The notes beneath the pieces were generated by a model. The model had not been told where the DNA came from, searched no databases, and saw only the letters and a list, made by a program, of their open reading frames with translations. 64,000 bases of DNA from Prorocentrum cordatum (lineage: Eukaryota > Sar > Dinophyceae > Prorocentrales > Prorocentraceae): positions 422,812-486,811 of the forward strand of contig CAUYUJ010004780.1 of NCBI GenBank assembly GCA_963575745.1, written 5' to 3'. The position numbers and the translations under genes were made by a program. Of the stretch, positions 61,365-64,000 are shown in pieces (positions within the stretch are counted from its first letter, which is position 1; the number at the start of each line of letters is the position of its first letter).

Positions 61365-64000
61365 GCTACAACAGGTCCCAAGTTCCCGGCATACCCACGC
61401 AACACCACGCGAAAAGTTTCCCACTTTCCGCGATGTCAGCGCAACACCACACAAACACGTTCTACGCATATCAACGCACGCCACACCAACTTCCCCTCCC
61501 CCAAGATACCCACGAAACACCACGTGAACATATTCCCGGAACCGGACTTTCCTATATTACTACACCGCACGCTAAAACAGGTTCCCCTTTCCCAGGACAC
61601 TATGGACACCTCGCGCGAACAAGTTCCCCCCTTCTCAGGATATCCACGCAACACTACACAAACATATTCCCCCATCCGATCGTTTGGATGTCACTGCAAC
61701 CCACGCTACAACTAGTGTCCCCCTCCTCGGGTATCCACGAAACATCGCGCGAACAGATTCCCCCTTCCCTTGGATATCCGCGCGGCACCTCGCAAACATC
61801 TTCCACCAACGAAGCTTTCGTGTCTCACCACATCGGAACCTACAACAAATTCCCTTCTCCCAGAGTACCAGCGAAACACGACGCGACCATGCTCGCCCTG
61901 GCCAAGATGTTCACACAGACCCACACCTACGCACTCCCAAAACCACACTCTCATATGTTCACGGAAAACACGCTACAACACTTGCCCCTCCCCCGGCACA
62001 CCCACGGCACACCGCGCGAACATATTCCCCCTTTCCACGGATATCGACGCAGTACCAATACCCCCAACAAGACTTTCGTGTATCACTACAACGCACGCTA
62101 CAACAATTTCGCATGTCCCTGGACACCATCAAAACACCACGCGAACAGATTCCCCCTCGCCAAGAGGCTCCCACAGTCCCGCACTCACATATTCCCTTAC
62201 ACGGACTTTCAAATGTCCACATAAAACACGCCACAGAGGCCGCGCCGGCCCCTCACTCTTATCCGCAACTGCCGTCAAGGGCAGCAAACACATACACCAC
62301 TAATTCGAAAATCGAGGGCCGAAGGCGCAGAAGGAATAAACAATGAATTGTAAATTGCAAACCGACAGCTCGACAGCGCATAAGACATAGGAAGAAACCT
62401 GATATTGCCACGAACCCCGACCTTGGAGGACAAGTGGGCGTGACTTGCGAGAAAACAGAACAGCAAAGAAGAGGACGCCTACAGCGCGCATTACGTTGGT
62501 TCCCGCGTTGTCAGTTTGACGCTGTGAGGGTTTGTCGAAGCGCCTCCAGCCGTCCCGGGGTTCTGTTGGGGCAGTCCCAGTGCTCTCTTGGGCGTTTCTG
62601 GGGGCTTGCTGGAAGCCTCTCGAAGCCTCTTGGGGCCTCTTGGGGGCCTGTTGGGGGTCTCCTGGGGACCTCTTGGGCTCCTGGGGGGCTTTTTGGGCGG
62701 GAAGCTCGAAATGTCAGCCCCCGCACCCGGCGGCCATGCGTGGAACACATCGTGGCGTCAACGGCCAACATTATTCCGAGATGCTCGCTGCCGTGCGCAA
62801 CAATCCAAATCAATTATAGGCCTGGGGAGGGCCAGAGGCCGCTGGCCAAAGAACCACCATTCCTGCGAGATGCGCGCTGACAAGCGAAGAATTGAAGTAC
62901 ACATGTGTAATTGGAGCGGAGCATACAAAATGGTGGTCGTCAACTGCGGGACAGCCACTCCCGGCCATGCGTGGGCCACATCATGGCGCCAACGACCGCC
63001 GTTTTGCTTAGATGCCCACTGCCGCGCGAATCTTTCAAAATCAGCCCACTCCAACTTGGGGGGGAATCCGTGTGAGACATTTGGCTGTGCCCCCCAACTC
63101 TCCCCGATCCCCTGGGGCCCAAAATGACGTTTGAAGGGGGCCTTCCCCGGGCCTATGACTTCGCAAACGCTTTACCTGGAGCCTCGGGGGTCTTAAAAGA
63201 GCTCGAATCAGCCCAGGGGGGCTCACACGCAGCGCCAAGATAATTCGATAGGGCTTTAAAACGACCCATTGTAATCCCACGGCGGTCCGACGCGGGTGCG
63301 CGACGACCCACGCGGCCCCCAAGACGGCCCAAGAGTGCTCCTAGATGGCCGCCGAGAGAGCCAGAAGAGTCTACCATGTTCTGAGTCCTATAGGAAACGC
63401 ACATGTTTCGCTCACTCGTTTTTTCGTCACGCAAGCGTCCAAGACGGCCCAAGGGGCCGCCAAGAGCATTCCAATACGGCTCGTCAGGCCCCTAAGATGG
63501 CCCGAAGACGGCCCAAGAGAGCTCCAAGACAAGCCTGGGCGCCTGCCAGACGGCCCGAGAGATCCCCAGGGGGGCCCCCAGCCTCAAGAGGAAGAACACA
63601 AAAGATGGCCCCAATTGGCAAGAGGCGCCAAAGAGTCCCAAGTTGCCACGAAGAAGCTCCCCAAATTTTGCTATCGGAGTTCCCCCAAGCAAACTTTGAT
63701 GGACTCGCGGGGTTACGGAGAACACCTTCGCCATACTCGCTCTGGCCGGGCCTCCCTGGGGGATGGGAAGGGGCACGAATCCGGACCAATAACATGGTAT
63801 GCCTCATGCCGATTGCCTCACCGCTCTGGCTGAGCCTCCTTGGAGGGGTGGGAGAAGCACGAAACCTAAGACATACTATGATATGCAAATGCCCTCGTCG
63901 CTCAGTCGGGGCCTCCCTGAAAACGGGAAACGGGAGGAAGACCTCGACAGAGGGGCGCATTATGGGCCCGAATGCATATGAGCCCGAAGTCAGTGCACAG
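61365..64000. repeat. Copy of 39507-42142 (2,636 bases)
   Basis: At a constant offset of 21,858 all translated frames compared between the two segments are identical, and no difference was noticed in the stretches read base by base. It includes the last ~7 satellite units and the first part of unit A1. Annotation is the same as for the original; it should not be counted twice. Confidence 0.9.

Noticed and set aside
61365-64000. Independent genes in the last 2.6 kb
   Set aside because: The segment duplicates 39507-42142 with no difference found.
1-64000. tRNA, rRNA or spliced-leader RNA genes
   Set aside because: No tRNA-like TTCGA arm with matching stems or rRNA core was seen. The leader copies lack the downstream intron, splice donor GT and Sm site of a leader RNA gene; they join directly to cDNA.

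Overview
The window is nuclear DNA of a dinoflagellate, probably a GC-rich species. The diagnostic evidence is the 22-nt dinoflagellate spliced leader (TCCGTAG followed by CCATTTTGGCTCAAG), which is present on the minus strand at five places (17.0, 43.7, 47.5, 51.3 and 58.1 kb; three exact, two with one mismatch). Two scaffold gaps of exactly 100 N lie at 11326-11425 and 61265-61364. No rRNA, tRNA, CRISPR or bacterial operon was seen. Almost all coding potential belongs to mobile elements or to reinserted cDNAs. The rest is minisatellite, satellite and trinucleotide DNA.

Layout. 1-5.2 kb: GC/GA-rich and CT-rich low-complexity DNA, an 11-bp minisatellite (2.8-3.0 kb) and an unidentified degenerate minus-strand ORF region (3.7-5.2 kb). 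5.25-11.3 kb, minus strand: a decayed tyrosine-recombinase (DIRS/Ngaro-like) retrotransposon with gag-like, RT, RNase H, tyrosine recombinase and a cytosine-C5-methyltransferase-like domain, ending in a ~125-bp direct repeat pair. 11.4-18.7 kb: CT microsatellites, a small possible gene (13.3-13.8 kb), an AT-richer broken unknown gene (14.7-15.5 kb) and a spliced-leader-tagged retrogene (15.8-17.05 kb) inside an 11-bp GGCCCCCAAGA minisatellite. 19.5-22.4 kb: an array of 63-bp repeats. 22.8-25.7 kb: ~300-bp repeats, a GTC trinucleotide block and 14-bp arrays. 26.9-29.3 kb, minus: a broken LINE-like element (RT C-terminus plus RNase H-like region). 31.7-37.7 kb, minus: a large Helitron with an HUH Rep region and a PIF1-type helicase, broken by two in-frame TAG codons and two frameshifts. 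37.8-40.4 kb: a ~134-bp satellite. 40.5-59.8 kb: a higher-order A-B-A-B tandem array. 60.9-61.26 kb: the 3' end of a gene cut by a gap. 61365-64000: a copy of 39507-42142.

The most interesting system is the A-B-A-B array. Each unit carries a processed cDNA on the minus strand with a full spliced leader joined directly to a second leader truncated at its internal GTAG. That is the signature of two rounds of trans-splicing and reinsertion. In the B copies the cDNA encodes an intact 87-residue membrane protein; both A copies share a 4-nt deletion that breaks it. A units also carry an ORF whose membrane helix is partly written by a GAC/GTC trinucleotide repeat. B units carry long imperfect palindromes around GTC blocks. 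Repeat boundaries are approximate where they were estimated by eye.
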